Shown: positions 11,994-23,215, counted from the first letter of the stretch. The stretch is 64,000 nucleotides of DNA from Podocnemis expansa (GCA_007922195.1 ML682008.1:5227847-5291846); one strand, 5' to 3'. The notes: a model not told the origin generated them from the letters alone. Translations and numbers: made by a program.

Positions 11994-12526
11994 TGTAGAA
12001 TAACAGGGTTGGAAGAGACCTCATGAGATCATTTAGTCCAACCCTCTGCTAATAGCAGGACCACTCCCGCTAACTCATCCAGCCAGCGTTTTGTCTAACC
12101 AGACCTTAAATGTTTCCAAAGAGATTCCACCACCTCCCTAGGTAACCCATATCAATGCCCCACCATCCTCCTAGTGAGAAAGTTTTTCCTAATATCTGAA
12201 CTCAACAGCCCTGAGTGCAGCTTGAAACCATAGCTCCTTGTTCTGTCCTCTGTTGTTACTGAAAACAGTCTAGCTCCCTCCTCTTTGGAGCACCCCTCCA
12301 AGTAGTTGAAGGTTGCTATCAAATCCTCACTCAGTCTTCTCTTCTGCAGACTAAATAAGGCTAGTTCCTTCAGTCTCTTCTCATAAGTCATGTGCCCCAA
12401 CCCCCTAATCATTTTTGTTGCCCTCTGCTGGACTCTTTCTAATTTGTCAACATCCTTTCTGTAGTGCAGAGCCCAAAAGTGGACTCTGTATTCCAGATGT
12501 GGCCTCACCAGTGTCAAACAGAAGGC
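11994..12526 (-). mobile_element. CR1 LINE 3' end (RT C-terminus plus 3' UTR)
   Basis: Read on the minus strand this ends in the CR1 3' hallmark (…tccaaccctgttattcta at 11994-12013). Upstream of it, 12152-12517 is an open frame of 121 codons encoding the CR1 ORF2 C-terminal region; short recognisable blocks are R-P-H-L-E-Y, L-E-R-V-Q-Q-R-A-T-K and R-K-N-F-L-T-R-R. The frame is unbroken over this stretch, so this copy is younger than the LINE it sits in. It is 5'-truncated, as is usual for CR1, and nested in antisense orientation within the older copy. Confidence 0.85.
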
Positions 12527-13140
12527 TATACTTACAGGAGGGAGAATTCCATCCTGGGAAGCAGTGATTCAAAAGAAGATTGGGGGATCATGATGGATAA
12601 TTAGCTGAACATGAGGTCCCAGTGTGGCCCTGTGGCCAAAAGGGGTAATAGCATCCCTTGGATGCATAAGCAGGAGAATCTGAGTTGGGAGTAGAGAGAC
12701 TAATTTTCCCTTTGTATTACTGTTACTGGAATCATGTTCTGTTCTGATGGCCCACAATTTAAGTAGTATGGTCATAAATTGGAGAGGGTTCAGGGAAGAA
12801 TTAGGAGAATGATTAAAAGTTTAGAAAACATACCTTCTGGTGACAGACTCGGATAGCTCGATCTGTTTAGCTTAACAAGGAGAAGATTTAGGAGTGAATT
12901 AATGACAATCTGTATGCACCCATGTGGGAAATTTTTGATAATGGGCTTTCCAGTCTATTAGAGGAAGCTAGAATGAGATTCAATGGCTGGATGTAAAAAT
13001 GTGGGAAATTTGGGCTGGAAATAAGGCATAAATCTTTAACTGTGAGAGTAATTTACAACTGGAAAAATTTACCAAGGGTTGTGCTGGGTTCTCTACCACA
13101 GACAATTGTTAAAGCAGGGTTGGATTTTTTTCTCAAACAT
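12527..13140 (+). mobile_element. old CR1 LINE, segment 4 (ORF2 end and 3' UTR)
   Basis: Text resumes the old CR1 with '…cttacaggagggagaattccatcctgggaagcagtgattc', then 'gatggataattagctgaacatgaggtccc', which is the ORF2 C-terminal region in a subfamily distinct from the nested minus-strand copy. It runs to 'gcagggttggatttttttc' before a short PLE fold-back interrupts it. Confidence 0.7.
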
Positions 13141-13237
13141 GCAAAGAGTCCTGTAGCACTTAAAAAAGTGCCACAGGATTTGTTGCTTGTTCTGCTGAAC
13201 TAGACCAACAGGGCAACCCCTTGGAAATTGTCAACAT
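13141..13237 (+). mobile_element. minimal fold-back PLE insert
   Basis: A 97-bp insert in the CR1 3' UTR. Left arm gcaaagagtcctgtagcactt is the inverse of the following aagtgccacaggatttgttgct, so it folds into a hairpin with almost no spacer. The right arm alone continues with ctgctgaactagaccaacagggcaacccctt, the outer PLE end. Flanks ttctcaaacat (13130-13140) and ttctaaaacat (13238-13248) match at 10 of 11 positions, a likely target duplication. Confidence 0.65.
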
Positions 13238-13355
13238 TTCTAAAACATACTCCCTCTGAATTATTTTTGAGGAAGTAGCGTGGCCTCAGTTATTCAGGAG
13301 ATCAGTTGACGTGACCACTGTGGTTCCTTCTGGCCTTGGAATCTATGCCTCTATG
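13238..13355 (+). mobile_element. old CR1 LINE, segment 5 (3' tail)
   Basis: The CR1 3' UTR continues after the PLE insert and reaches 'ggttccttctggccttggaatctatgcctctatg', the 3' end typical of this CR1 subfamily. This closes the LINE that began near 8690. Confidence 0.7.
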
Positions 13356-13789
13356 AGTTTTAAAATTCTTAAAGTATTTAAAATATTTCATTTGGAATCC
13401 AATTGGTTTCACTGTTAAATTGTGTACCAGCTCTCCATATGGGAGCAGTAATTACCTTCTGTATCTATAACCCCTCTTCAAATGGAATTAAGGTGGAGGT
13501 ATAGAGGCCAGACTTTGAAAGGAAGGTGTTCTTTTGGGGAGAGTGGTGTGACTGGGGGGCACAGAGCACAGAAGTACTGCATAAAGTGGGCTGGCCTTCT
13601 ACAGTGATCAAGGTTTGCACAGGTCCATGTGTATTTAGTAGTGAATCTACTGGTATTGCCAGCTATGCCTCAGGGTTAATTCCATCCTCAAAGTGGATGG
13701 TGCAATTTCAGTGGTATTTTTTTCTGTGGAAAGAATAAAGAGAGATTAAACTCAAGTGGTATTGTTTCTGGTTTATGATTCCATGGGCA

Positions 13790-13920
13790 AGTACGTGGCA
13801 TTATCCTTAAACTGGTCCAGTCTTTTCATACTGAGTCTCTCTGTGGGGTATGTTCTAGTCACATACTTTCTGTTCCTTAGTTTCCCTACTCTAGGAAATG
13901 GAGCTAATAATACTTATGAA
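13790..13920 (+). repeat. MIR-like SINE remnant
   Basis: The text 'ttccttagtttccctactctaggaaatggagctaataatac' resembles the MIR core-to-tail text 'cctcagtttccccatctgtaaaatggg…ataatac'. It is degenerate and I cannot place its boundaries precisely. Confidence 0.4.
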
Positions 13921-13967
13921 CTCCATTCACGTCCCATTGTACAATTGAGGGACCTAATACCTAGTGC

Positions 13968-14233
13968 CAGGGTCTGCAACCTGTGGCTCCAGAGCCGCAT
14001 GCGGCTCTTTGGCTGCCCCCTTGTGGTTCTGGGCTCCTCCTGCTAACGGGAGACCCTGAGGGTGGTCCCACTCCTGGTTCTGGGCTTTTCCCACATCTAG
14101 GAGGAGCCCAGGCCCAAATCCCAGCTCTCCCCACTCCACCAGGAGGCTACATCTATTTTGGGTCTCAAAACACTTGCTCATTTAAGGAATTTTTAAAAAT
14201 GGCTCTTCTTATCTTTCGGGTTGCTGACCCCGA
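13968..14233. mobile_element. hAT MITE
   Basis: The inverted termini are cagggtctgcaacc (13968) and ggttgctgaccccg (right end). The left end continues ctgtggctccagagccgcatgcggctc, a text shared by many amniote hAT MITEs. The 8-bp flanks cctagtgc and cctagcca match at 5-6 positions. There is no transposase; overlapping short frames in both directions are chance. Confidence 0.75.
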
Positions 14234-14241
14234 CCTAGCCA

Positions 14242-15339
14242 GGCATAGGGGAAGGCTAGATTAATTTGGTACTTAAGGTTTCTAAAGTCCTTTGTAAATG
14301 AAAAGTGGTGGGTGTTTTACACTCCCATTTTGCTTTAGAAAGCTGCATGCTCATGATCTTCTGTGACAGGATAGAAATTCTGATTTATCTCCTTCATATG
14401 GCAGTGCTTTTTATAGAACAAATGAAAAGTTGCTGTTATACCTGCCTGTTGGGGTGGGGAGTAACCGAATGCCAGGGGAGTTAATCTCCCAAATCTTTAC
14501 TCCTTGGATGTAAACAGATTGTAAAACATAAGCCTAGGAGCATTTTTAGAAACTAATGCAGGAGTCAGCAATAATCTACAGACAGCCCTGTGAAAAAGAC
14601 CAGAATATTTGATTCATGCCAGCAGTTAGTTATACTCATTTTGCTAGGTCCCCATCCTCACCCCAGATGAGAGTGCCTGAGGGGCTGATTTCTGGAATTA
14701 ATTAGCACCTGGAGTAGACAGTGAAGGCAGTTAGAGAGGGGGATGCTTGGCTCATTTGCCAGTGGACCGTAAAAATCTTGTTAATTGTTCTCTGATGAAA
14801 CCAGAGAGGGAGGCTAGCCCAGAGGTTAGGGTACTAGTCTAGGGCCCATCCTAACTTGCAGTGGTGCTGTGCAAATTAATACCGTACAGATTGAGAAGGG
14901 CTCAGATACTGTGGGAATGAGAGCCGTTTAAGATAAATTGCTTCCAGAGAATTTTGTGTGTGAACTCACCTTTATAAGGGAGTGGGGATGGGAGGCTGTT
15001 GTAGTTAAAGGTGGATTTATTTCAGGCTGTGAATTAATGCCACAACTAATGAGTGTTACCTGATCAGCACTGAGGCAGTAGAAGTTTGCTCAAATGTGAG
15101 TAATGTCTTTCCATGCCTATCATTTTTAATGTGCACACTGGAGGGAAATTTGACAGTAACAAACTAACACTAGAAGGAGTATACAAAGTCACTTTTTTTC
15201 TGTGGTGTCTTGTTGCATTGGGCTTTCATCCGTTTTGCAGATTGTACAAAAGAGTAGGTGATCTTCATGAAGGGTCACTAATACGTGCTCTAGAGCATGT
15301 GAAGGAGCTTATGTTAAGCTAAGTACATGTGACCAAATT
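14242..15339. other. intron, no recognised feature
   Basis: AT-moderate unique sequence. I see no splice-bounded open frame, RNA gene or repeat that I can name. Confidence 0.35.
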
Positions 15340-15545
15340 TTGCTGTGTATCTGAAAGTAAAATTTGGCTGAATTCTGTGACTTCAGTGGAATTACAACAG
15401 GGATCAATTTAGCCTATTGCATGCAAAAAAGGGCTGCAGATATAATTCTGGACCTGAGGCTGATCTTCCTTACATCAGTATGAATCAGGAGCAATTCCAC
15501 TAAAGTGAATTGGTGAATGCAAAAGAGAATCAGGCCAGTATTATA
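15340..15545. repeat. degenerate amniote interspersed repeat
   Basis: The text 'cttcagtggaattacaacagg…' and 'tcagtatgaatcaggagcaattccactaaagtgaattgg…aatcaggcc' is a decayed copy of a widespread sauropsid repeat with an internally near-palindromic body ('gacttcaatggagttac…'). I cannot assign it to a class. Confidence 0.35.
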
Positions 15546-16374
15546 TACAACCAAGGCTGAGGATGAATTGGCATAAAATAATTTATTGTAATTTGTGCAG
15601 GTTTCAGTCCTCAGGGAATGAGTCATCACTATAAAGGCCTGATTGTGTAGATTGTATAAAATAAAATGTATTACATGATCGTATCAAGCTTTGCAAAGGG
15701 AAGTAGCAACATATCACGAAGGAAACCATGCATGTGGTCATTCATCTTCCCTTTAAATTATTAGCTCTGACATCACTTCATTGTCTATGCATTGCTGAGC
15801 AAGTGTCCATATAAAAAAGGACTTTTTAAACGGGCTATGAGGCATGGCAAATTGCTCCTTCAGATTAGCAACAAATGCTATTTTGTATACATGTGATTGT
15901 GTGGGGGAGGTATTATCCCTGTTTAAAACACAGAATATTGTCTAATACTGTGAAATCTAAAGTATGTCTTTACATGTTTTGCTTTATCTTTTTCTTAAAA
16001 GTAATTAGTTGTAAAGCTCACTTTCATTTCAGTGAGGGTAGGAATGATCAAAGTCATTTATTTAACTCCTCATTTTGCAGAGCTGATTACCTAATCCAAC
16101 AGCTGGCACAAAATTTTGTATTTTTCAGGTATTTATATTTAAAATCTTCACGAAATCTAAAGCATCAGAATTTTGCAAAAGTAAAATCTTGGTATCTGTC
16201 ATAAGAGAGAGACTGGAAAATATGTATGTCTTCTCCACAAGAAATTGAAATATACACGGGGGTTTGAAGAAATGAATGGTCTAGGGGTAAGAGTGGAATG
16301 TAGGAAAACTTTGGTTATGCTCTTCTGTTTTAAGGTCAAGAGACTGGGAGTTAGAAGAACTTTTACATTACTGA
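15546..16374. other. intron, no recognised feature
   Basis: AT-rich sequence; a 109-codon plus-strand open frame at 15875-16204 shows no domain, has hydrophobic low-complexity composition and lacks any supporting signal. I treat it as chance. Confidence 0.4.
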
Positions 16375-16600
16375 TTTACTTTGTGATCGTCAGTAAGTTA
16401 TTTAGGTCTTGATCCTGTGAGTCGTTGAGTGCTCTCAGCTTCCGTTAATCATACTAGCATTGGAGTTGACTGATTTTAGCATTTCACGGGATCAGTCCCT
16501 TAGCTTCTCAATGCCTTAGTTTCCCAGTCTGTAAAAGAGAATTAACAATATTCACCACTCCTTCCCTGGGAAGTTAGAAGACATAATTCGTGAATGCTGG
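16375..16600 (+). repeat. MIR SINE remnant
   Basis: Contains 'cagtaagttatttaggtcttgatc…' and 'tctcaatgccttagtttcccagtctgtaaaagag…aatattcaccactccttccctgggaagttagaagac', which matches the MIR core and tail order (sodium of 'cctcagtttcc', 'ctgtaaaatg', 'cacagggttg'). The copy is diverged and contains an internal insertion. Confidence 0.55.
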
Positions 16601-18324
16601 CAAAGCAGGCCTCAACAAATCTGTTTCTGGTCACTGTGGCAACCTGTTTTAGTAGCCTGTCGCCTGGCTCCACTGTGGAAATGTAATGGAAGAGCACCCT
16701 CTGGCAACCAAAAGTTTACCCCTGTTGTAAAATGCACTGATGTACAACTTCAGAACATTATTATTATGATTGGAATAGTCTTCTTTCTTGTGTTTCAGAT
16801 GTGCATAACCCAATTTTGCTCATGGAAGTAGGTACTTGCATGTGCAAAGAGGGTCATTGTGCACACAAAGTAGCACTATTATGCACAAGTATCCATTATG
16901 CCTGGATCCTCTGTTCTCTTTTATACATCAGATAGCTGCCTAAGTATATGTCAGCTTTGCCTTTTGAGTTGCTTTAAAAAAGAGGTAAATAAAACAATGA
17001 TGGTTATAAAATGGGCTGTAGAACTGCCCCAAGATTAAGGTATCATTAATATATTAATAACAGATTTAGCAATTGCCATATACAGTAAAATATTGAGATT
17101 TTAACTGAAATGATTGTTTGAAATAAAGATGTTTCCGTTCTTATGTGTCAGGGTGGCCAAACTTATTGACCTCTCAAAACCTCCCTCCCTGCTGGTCCAT
17201 AAGTAAAATAATCAAGCTTGACTGAAAAATGAATAAAGGTACAGAATATCAAAGTGAAAACAGAAGTGGTACAGCAGTGAAAAATATTAGAGAACTAAGA
17301 CGAATCTACAGGGACCAGTCATTTAGAAGATCCCAATCCAGGAGAGCAGAAGTTTTTGCCTTTAACCAAGCTCTGCATTTTTCTGTCAATCAGTGCTTTC
17401 ATTTCAGTTTTCTAGTGTTGTGCATGGAAATTTAGCATTCAAGAATGTGAAAGATTAGTGGCATTGGCTAGATGCACAGGCTAGTGTCATACAAACTTCC
17501 TTAGACAGCTCTGCCAGTGAATGTTGCTGATGACCAGTTACTTTCCTTCTATTCCAGGTCTGAGAATTTCCTTTTCTGTGAGTAATCATTATGCCATACT
17601 GTGTGGGTCTGTGGATGATTATTATTATTTTTTTATTTTTTTATTTTTTTTAAAGCTTTGGACAAATTTACCCCAGTGACTAACATGAAACAACAAACTT
17701 GTTTTGACTGATCTAAGCTGTTATTTGGACAAGAGTCCATTAAAGTCTCACTGAAACCAATGCACTATTTGTGGAGTTCATAACCTAGTTTGGACACCCA
17801 GTGGGCCAGCACTGGGACTGGGTGGCAGAAGTAGGCCCTCTGTAAATGCAAACAAGAACCCAAAATTTCAATCACTAGTGTTTAAGCTGTGCTTGCAGAA
17901 ATGGCAGGAGTAGAATCTCTATTTGTAATCCGTAATGGATACTTGTGCCTAAAAGTGCCAGTTTGTGCACCTAATGACCCTGTTTGTACATGCAAGTACT
18001 GAATTCCATAAGCAAACTGGGCTATGCATATCCACAAATAATTCCCACCATGGGGAAGAGTATTAGAACATAATCCTGTGTGATCACTGGACTGACTGCG
18101 ATATTTCAAGTTTATACTGAGAGTAGACAAATGGGGCAGTAGGTAAAAAAAAAACGGGGGGGGGGCGGGTTGTGTTTCTTTGAGGGATCACAGAACTCTA
18201 ATCCAAAGATTTATACTGAGAAGTCACTGCCTGGTTGGCATTACTTATACAGTACCACGCAGAAGAAGGTCATAATACTTGTGAAAATAATAACATCCCC
18301 ATACAATCAAAATATAAAATAAAT
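16601..18324. other. intron, no recognised gene
   Basis: Mostly unique. It holds a T/A-rich low-complexity tract at 17622-17656 and an A8 plus G-run at about 18147-18168. No exon is proposed. Confidence 0.35.
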
Positions 18325-18600
18325 AGGCGAGTCAGGAAGCTGGATTCCATTCCTGGCTTTAGCACTGACTGACTGGTTGCGTTGCCTCTTACAGATGGGG
18401 GTCATCATTACTGTATATTAGTTGTACTGCCTAGAGGCCCCAACTGAGATCAAGTCCCCATTGGGCTAGGAGCTGTACATTGTTAGAGAAGAGCTCTGGA
18501 GGGCTTAGAGTATAAGTAAACAAGACAGAGCAGGAGAGGAAAGGAGAGGAAATGAACAGAGGTGCAGTGACTTGCCCAAAGCTTCACAGAAGATAATTGG
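18325..18600. repeat. MIR-like head followed by an ancient LINE-type tail
   Basis: 18325-18417 resembles the MIR start ('caggaagctggattccattcctggctttagcactgactgac'). 18418-18600 then reads 'gtactgcctagaggccccaactgagatcaag…ccattgggctaggagctgtacattg', the same ancient family as 23050-23215, 44975-45108 and 55060-55150. Both are old and diverged. Confidence 0.45.
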
Positions 18601-19295
18601 CAACAAGCAACTCGGACCCCTGATTTTCTACTACAGTGCACTGACTACTGTAGTTAGTTCTGTATCTCGGGTGATGAGTTTGTCTGTGGAGGTGGCAATG
18701 AATGACAAAGGGAGGGGTTGTCACAGTTGTGTATAGAACAATTTGCTTTTTCATTTTCTTGAAGAAAACAAACAATGAAATAACATGCATATTGAAAAAA
18801 TAAGTTATAAAATGGTATTTAGATTGTGAAGTCTAGTAATCCAAAATTACAAAACATTAGTCTTTAGGTTGCCTGTGCAACCTTGATTCAGCCTCCTTGT
18901 GTATAGGCACTATGATGCACTCTTTAATGAAAGGGTATTTCCACAGATATGGGTATTTCCACAGAAACCCACGCTTCTTTCTGCAAGTGACTAATTATAC
19001 TCTTCCTGAGGAACTAGTAGGCTTAGGTGCATTCTGGGTGAAGCTTATATGGTACTTACGGGAAGGTGCTATTTAAAACCTTATTGGGTTATCCAGGACT
19101 TTGTCAAATGCTTTCCCACAAGAGATAATTAAGGATTGTGGTCTGTCAAAGTCTCAATACAAACATGCTTAACTCGCATACTGCAGTTGTCAGGAATTCA
19201 ATCCACCTTGCATTTAATGGCCAGGTGAGCCACAAATTGAGGATCAACTGAAAAATAATTAATCCAGAGCCTGGGATTAATAATTAATAAATTAA
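18601..19295. other. intron, no recognised feature
   Basis: Unique sequence ending in an attaattaatt-type low-complexity run (19280-19300) that abuts the 5'-truncation point of the next CR1. Confidence 0.35.
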
Positions 19296-20443
19296 TTAAT
19301 ATTTCAACTTGAGCAAGGTTTTTGATATGGTTTCCCATAGCATTCTCATCAGCAAGTTAAGAAAGTATGGGTTAGATGTGTGGACTGTTAGGTAGATAGA
19401 GAACTGGCTAGATCAATGGTTTCAGGATGTAGGAATCAATGGCTCCATGTCTAGCTGGCAACCAGTAACGAGTGGTGTGCCCTATCGGTCGGTCCTGGGG
19501 CTGGTCCTGGGGTTGAATCTCATGAGGTCCCATCTGGATGATGGGATTGATTGCACACGCAGTAAGTTTGTAGATGACACCAAGCTGGGGGGAACGGTAG
19601 ATGTGTTGGAGGGCAGGGACAGGATTCAGGGACACCTTGACAAATTGGAGCAGTTGGCCAATAGAAATCTCATGAGGTTCAACAAGGACAAGTGCAAAGT
19701 CCTGCACTTGGGATAGAAAAACCCCATGCACTGCTACAGGCTGGGAAGTGATCAGCTAAGTAGCAGCACCATAGAAAAGGACCTGGGGGTCCTGGTGCAT
19801 GGGAAGCTGGATATGAGTTAGCAATGTACTCTGGTAGCCAAAAAGGCTAATGGCATACTGGGCTGCATCAGAAGAAGTGTTGCCAGCATATCAAGGGATG
19901 TGATCATTCCCCTCTATTCGGCACTGGTGAGGCCGCATCTGGAATACTGTGTCCAGTTTTGGGCTCCCCAATGCAAAAAGGACATGGACAAATTAGAGTC
20001 CAGTGGAGGGCAACAAAAATTATCAAGGGGCTGGAGCACAAGCCCTATGAAGAAAGACTGAAGGAACTAGGCTTATTTAGCCTGCAGAAGAGGAGACTGA
20101 GGGGAGGTTTGATAGCAACCTTCAGCTACCTGAAGGGATGCTCCAAGGAGGATGGAGCTCAGCTGTTCTCAGTAGTAACAGAGGACAGAGCAAGGAGCAA
20201 TGGTTTCAAGTTGCAGCTGGGGAGGTTGAGGCTGGCTATTAGGAAAAACTTTCTTACTAGGCGAGTTGGGAAGCATTGGAATGGGCTACATAGGGAGGTG
20301 GTGGAATCTCCGTCTTTGGAGATGTTTAAGGCCTGGCTGGACAAACTCTGGCTTGGATAATTTAGTGGGAGTGGCCCTGCTTTTTTGGCAGGGGGTTGGA
20401 CTAGATGGACCTCATGAGGTCCCTTCCAACCCTGTGATTCTAT
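19296..20443 (+). mobile_element. CR1 LINE, 5'-truncated, with RT domain
   Basis: Encodes the C-terminal part of CR1 ORF2, a non-LTR reverse transcriptase used for target-primed insertion. The RT motif near 19320 reads F-D-M-V-S-H (motif A region), and around 19564 K-F-V-D-D-T-K-L-G gives motif C. A 133-codon open stretch (19959-20360) covers the C-terminal region ([16 protein letters not shown]). The 3' UTR ends ggttggactagatggacctcatgaggtcccttcc…gtgattctatg at 20443, the CR1 terminal hallmark. Frameshifts and a stop after about 19716 make it non-functional. Compared with the copy at 8.7 kb it is young. Confidence 0.9.
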
Positions 20444-20493
20444 GGTTAAAACAGAAACAGAAAAACTGATTAAGGAGAAAGTATGAAGCTGTG

Positions 20494-20743
20494 CTAATTT
20501 CCAAAGGAATAGCCGTGTTAGTCTAGTCTAGCAAAAAAACCAAGGAGTCGTTTGGCACTTAGACTAACAGATCTATTTTTCGCATGAGCTTTCATGGGAG
20601 AAAATCCTGCTTCATCAAATCTTTGAAGTTGGGTGTAAGTTCACCCGTCTTCGAAGCATCTGACGAAGCGGGATTTTATCCCACGAAAGCTCATGCGAAA
20701 AATAAATCTTAGTCTTTAAGTGCCACATGACTCGTGTTTTTTC
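20494..20743 (-). mobile_element. fold-back PLE insert with 10-bp TSD
   Basis: A 250-bp insert is bounded by the perfect direct repeat TGAAGCTGTG (20484-20493 and 20744-20753). The left arm starts with the PLE outer end (ccaaaggaatagccgtgttagtctag) and runs through aaccaaggagtcg, gcatgagctttcatggg and cttcatcaaatc. After a centre near 20637 the same unit returns inverted (gcatctgacgaag… tcccacgaaagctcatgcg… cttagtctttaagtgcc… actcgtgtttttt) but stops before the outer end. Both strands therefore carry a hammerhead-like core. It lies 50 bp downstream of the CR1 end. Confidence 0.85.
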
Positions 20744-20753
20744 TGAAGCTGTG

Positions 20754-22089
20754 TTACCATCAGATTCCTCTAAAATTCACAATACACTGCTTTGGTAAAC
20801 TCAATGGGAGAGTCTCTGACTGTTCAGTGAAACGGTACTACAATAACTGAAGTAGTCTTACATATTTTTCCTTGCAGACTTGTAAGTCGATTTTGGTCCA
20901 TGCTTGTTTAAAGCATGTATCCTGTGTGCATGCAATGAATGCAAGGATATACTGCATACAGTATGTATGCATTTGTTTTTTGTGTAATGAGATTTCTTGT
21001 TCCACAGTAATTTGGTTCATTGCCAAGTTGGCCTATTAGCGCTCTATAATTAACATGGACACATACCCTGGCATGTGACATTTGTTTCACCTGGGAAAAT
21101 TGGATAATAAACTAATGAAGGTTTTCTTGGCTGAAAATGCTGTGTATTTTCAGAGGGGAGCAATTACAAAGACTGCATAATATGCAGCTCTATCTAAACA
21201 GAAAACCATCAGACAAACAGGCTTTATTTACAGAAGCATATTATTTTACTGTGTGGGTGGAGGGGGTGAATGAGTGGATGGATATATAATCTGCTACATA
21301 GGTGGAAATGAACTGGTGTCTGATGCATTAGGACACAGGGATATTCAGACACCTGCTGTACCTCAGGTATTTTTCTGACCATTTGATTTTTCCTTTCAGT
21401 TGAAATCTGTTATTACCTTCAGTTGTATCAGAATTTGTGTTGTAGGAGGTGTCTTGGAGAACATGACTTCCAGGAGAGACATTTAAGAGGCAAATGTTGT
21501 GGAGTAGTCTCAGAAGGCATCCCGAGGTCTGGTGTATGCTTTGCTGACATTCATACACCCCCCAGACAAGTTAAACACTCCCATCATGTTACAGTCCATC
21601 ATTTGTAAATATACGTTTTCCAGGAAAACACCTCAAACCTTCCAGCCTAAACCTAGGAATGACTGAATATGTCCAGTTGGTGCGAGTCACAGGAGAGGAT
21701 TGTATTTAGTGTTGTAGAGACCCTATAGGAGTGGGGCATGGAGTCCTGGACTCTTGTTGTTACTTATCGTTTCTGCTTCATTTTTCTTGAGCATGACGGT
21801 GGGATAGTATCCTTGCTCCACATAGAGATTTAGCGATAAATTAAAATGTAAATGAGTAGCTATTACATATGAGAAGTAAGAAAAGACTTTCCAAAATCCT
21901 ACTAGAATGACTTGAGATATCAACAAGTTTTCCAATCAGAGAGACAAGGTGGGTCGGGTGAGGTGGTAATTTTTGTCTATGTCCCCATCCTGTAAAAGGG
22001 CCAGACTCTGGTGGTGAGAGGAGTTAGATTACCCCTTCATCTACCCTGTCTGTCTAATATTATGTTACTGACACAACTGCCTGTACTGC
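20754..22089. other. intron, no recognised feature
   Basis: Unique sequence with short chance frames on both strands (for example 21723-21935 minus). No repeat or exon recognised. Confidence 0.35.
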
Positions 22090-22245
22090 TATTTCAGCCA
22101 TTTCATTCATCTATAGGCTTCAAATTAAGATCAGAAAGAATTAGGGTAACTATCAAGGAGAAATGTACCAAAACTCCTTAGATTGTGGAATAATCTTCTG
22201 AAGAGATTGTGGATGTTTCCAATCTGAGACTTTTTTAAAATAACA
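22090..22245 (+). repeat. possible decayed CR1 3' region
   Basis: The text 'ggaataatcttctgaagagattgtggatgtttccaatctgagacttttttaa' resembles the CR1 3' UTR text '…tggtggattctccatcactgac…tttttaaa…'. It is very diverged, so this is a weak call. Confidence 0.3.
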
Positions 22246-22691
22246 CTTCAGAGAATGAGGAAATACATTGTAAAGCAAAATCTTTCACTGGTTTCCATTG
22301 CCCACTAATCATCTATGCAACTCATTTTTATGCTAGCAAAATGTATTTACTTTCTGTCCCCAGCTAGGGTTAAGACTTATCTGAATTGGAGATCTGTGGG
22401 ATATTCTTTTAAGGAGATGTCCTACATCCTTGTGACTCTGCATATAACATCTTTATTGCCACCATTCACTAGAGGAATGCCATGACAATCATTTATATTT
22501 TGTCTGGTCTCAGTCCACATTATCTTTTATTGAAATAAAATGTAGCTTCTTCAATTATTCATGCTTTGTGGCAAGATATTGTTAAACACTCAGAGGAGAA
22601 TGGTTGTGTATCTGTAATGTTCCTGTGACAAACAAGTTCACAGGATTATAGAAATTAGAGAAAGAAGGGGGTCAGTTAGATCACTTAGTTT

Positions 22692-22876
22692 ACTGGTTTT
22701 CAAACTTTTTTCCTCAGGACCTAGTTGAAATTAAAAAAAAAAAAAAAATCATTTATGCCCACAACCCAACAATTACATCTTTGAGCAATGCATTCCAGTC
22801 TTTTGGCGGCAGCAGAAGGGGGTGCCACGACCCAGTGCTGGAGGGTCTGCGACCCATTATTGGGACCACTGACTCA
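22692..22876. mobile_element. hAT-like MITE (22.7/23.4 kb family)
   Basis: Begins ggttttcaaacttttttcctc and ends near gggaccactgactcag. The interior 'tttatgcccacaacccaacaattacatctttgagcaatgc…ggcggcagcagaaggggg' recurs at 23.4 kb. Contains an A15 run. Target duplication not clear. Confidence 0.55.
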
Positions 22877-23049
22877 GTCCATTCCTCTGCCAGTTGCATT
22901 TTTGGATGTCCTTACATTACAGTTTGATACTACGGGTGAGTATTGTGCCACATAGGCAGACCTGGAAATGAGTTCCTCTCTTTTTGAGAATAGATACAGC
23001 AGCATTGGACGTGTTCTCTAGTCACCCTACAGAGCACCTCCATTGTGAT

Positions 23050-23215
23050 TCATATACTTTTATTGCTATAGCACCTGAAACCTCAGGAGGGTCATGATCC
23101 ATCATCAGTCTTAAGCACTGTAGAAGCACAGAACAAAAAGATGGTCCCTGCCCTCAAGAAGCTTACAATTTAAGTATAAGACAAGAGACAACAGGTGAAT
23201 GCAGACAGAAATTGT
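23050..23215 (-). repeat. ancient LINE-type tail (L3/CR1-like)
   Basis: Text 'ttattgctatagcacctgaaacctcagg…' then 'actgtagaagcacagaacaaaaagatggtccctgccc' and 'agcttacaatttaagtataagacaagagacaacagg' is a well-known ancient amniote repeat. Orientation is inferred from the ttatt end lying on the left. Confidence 0.55.
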
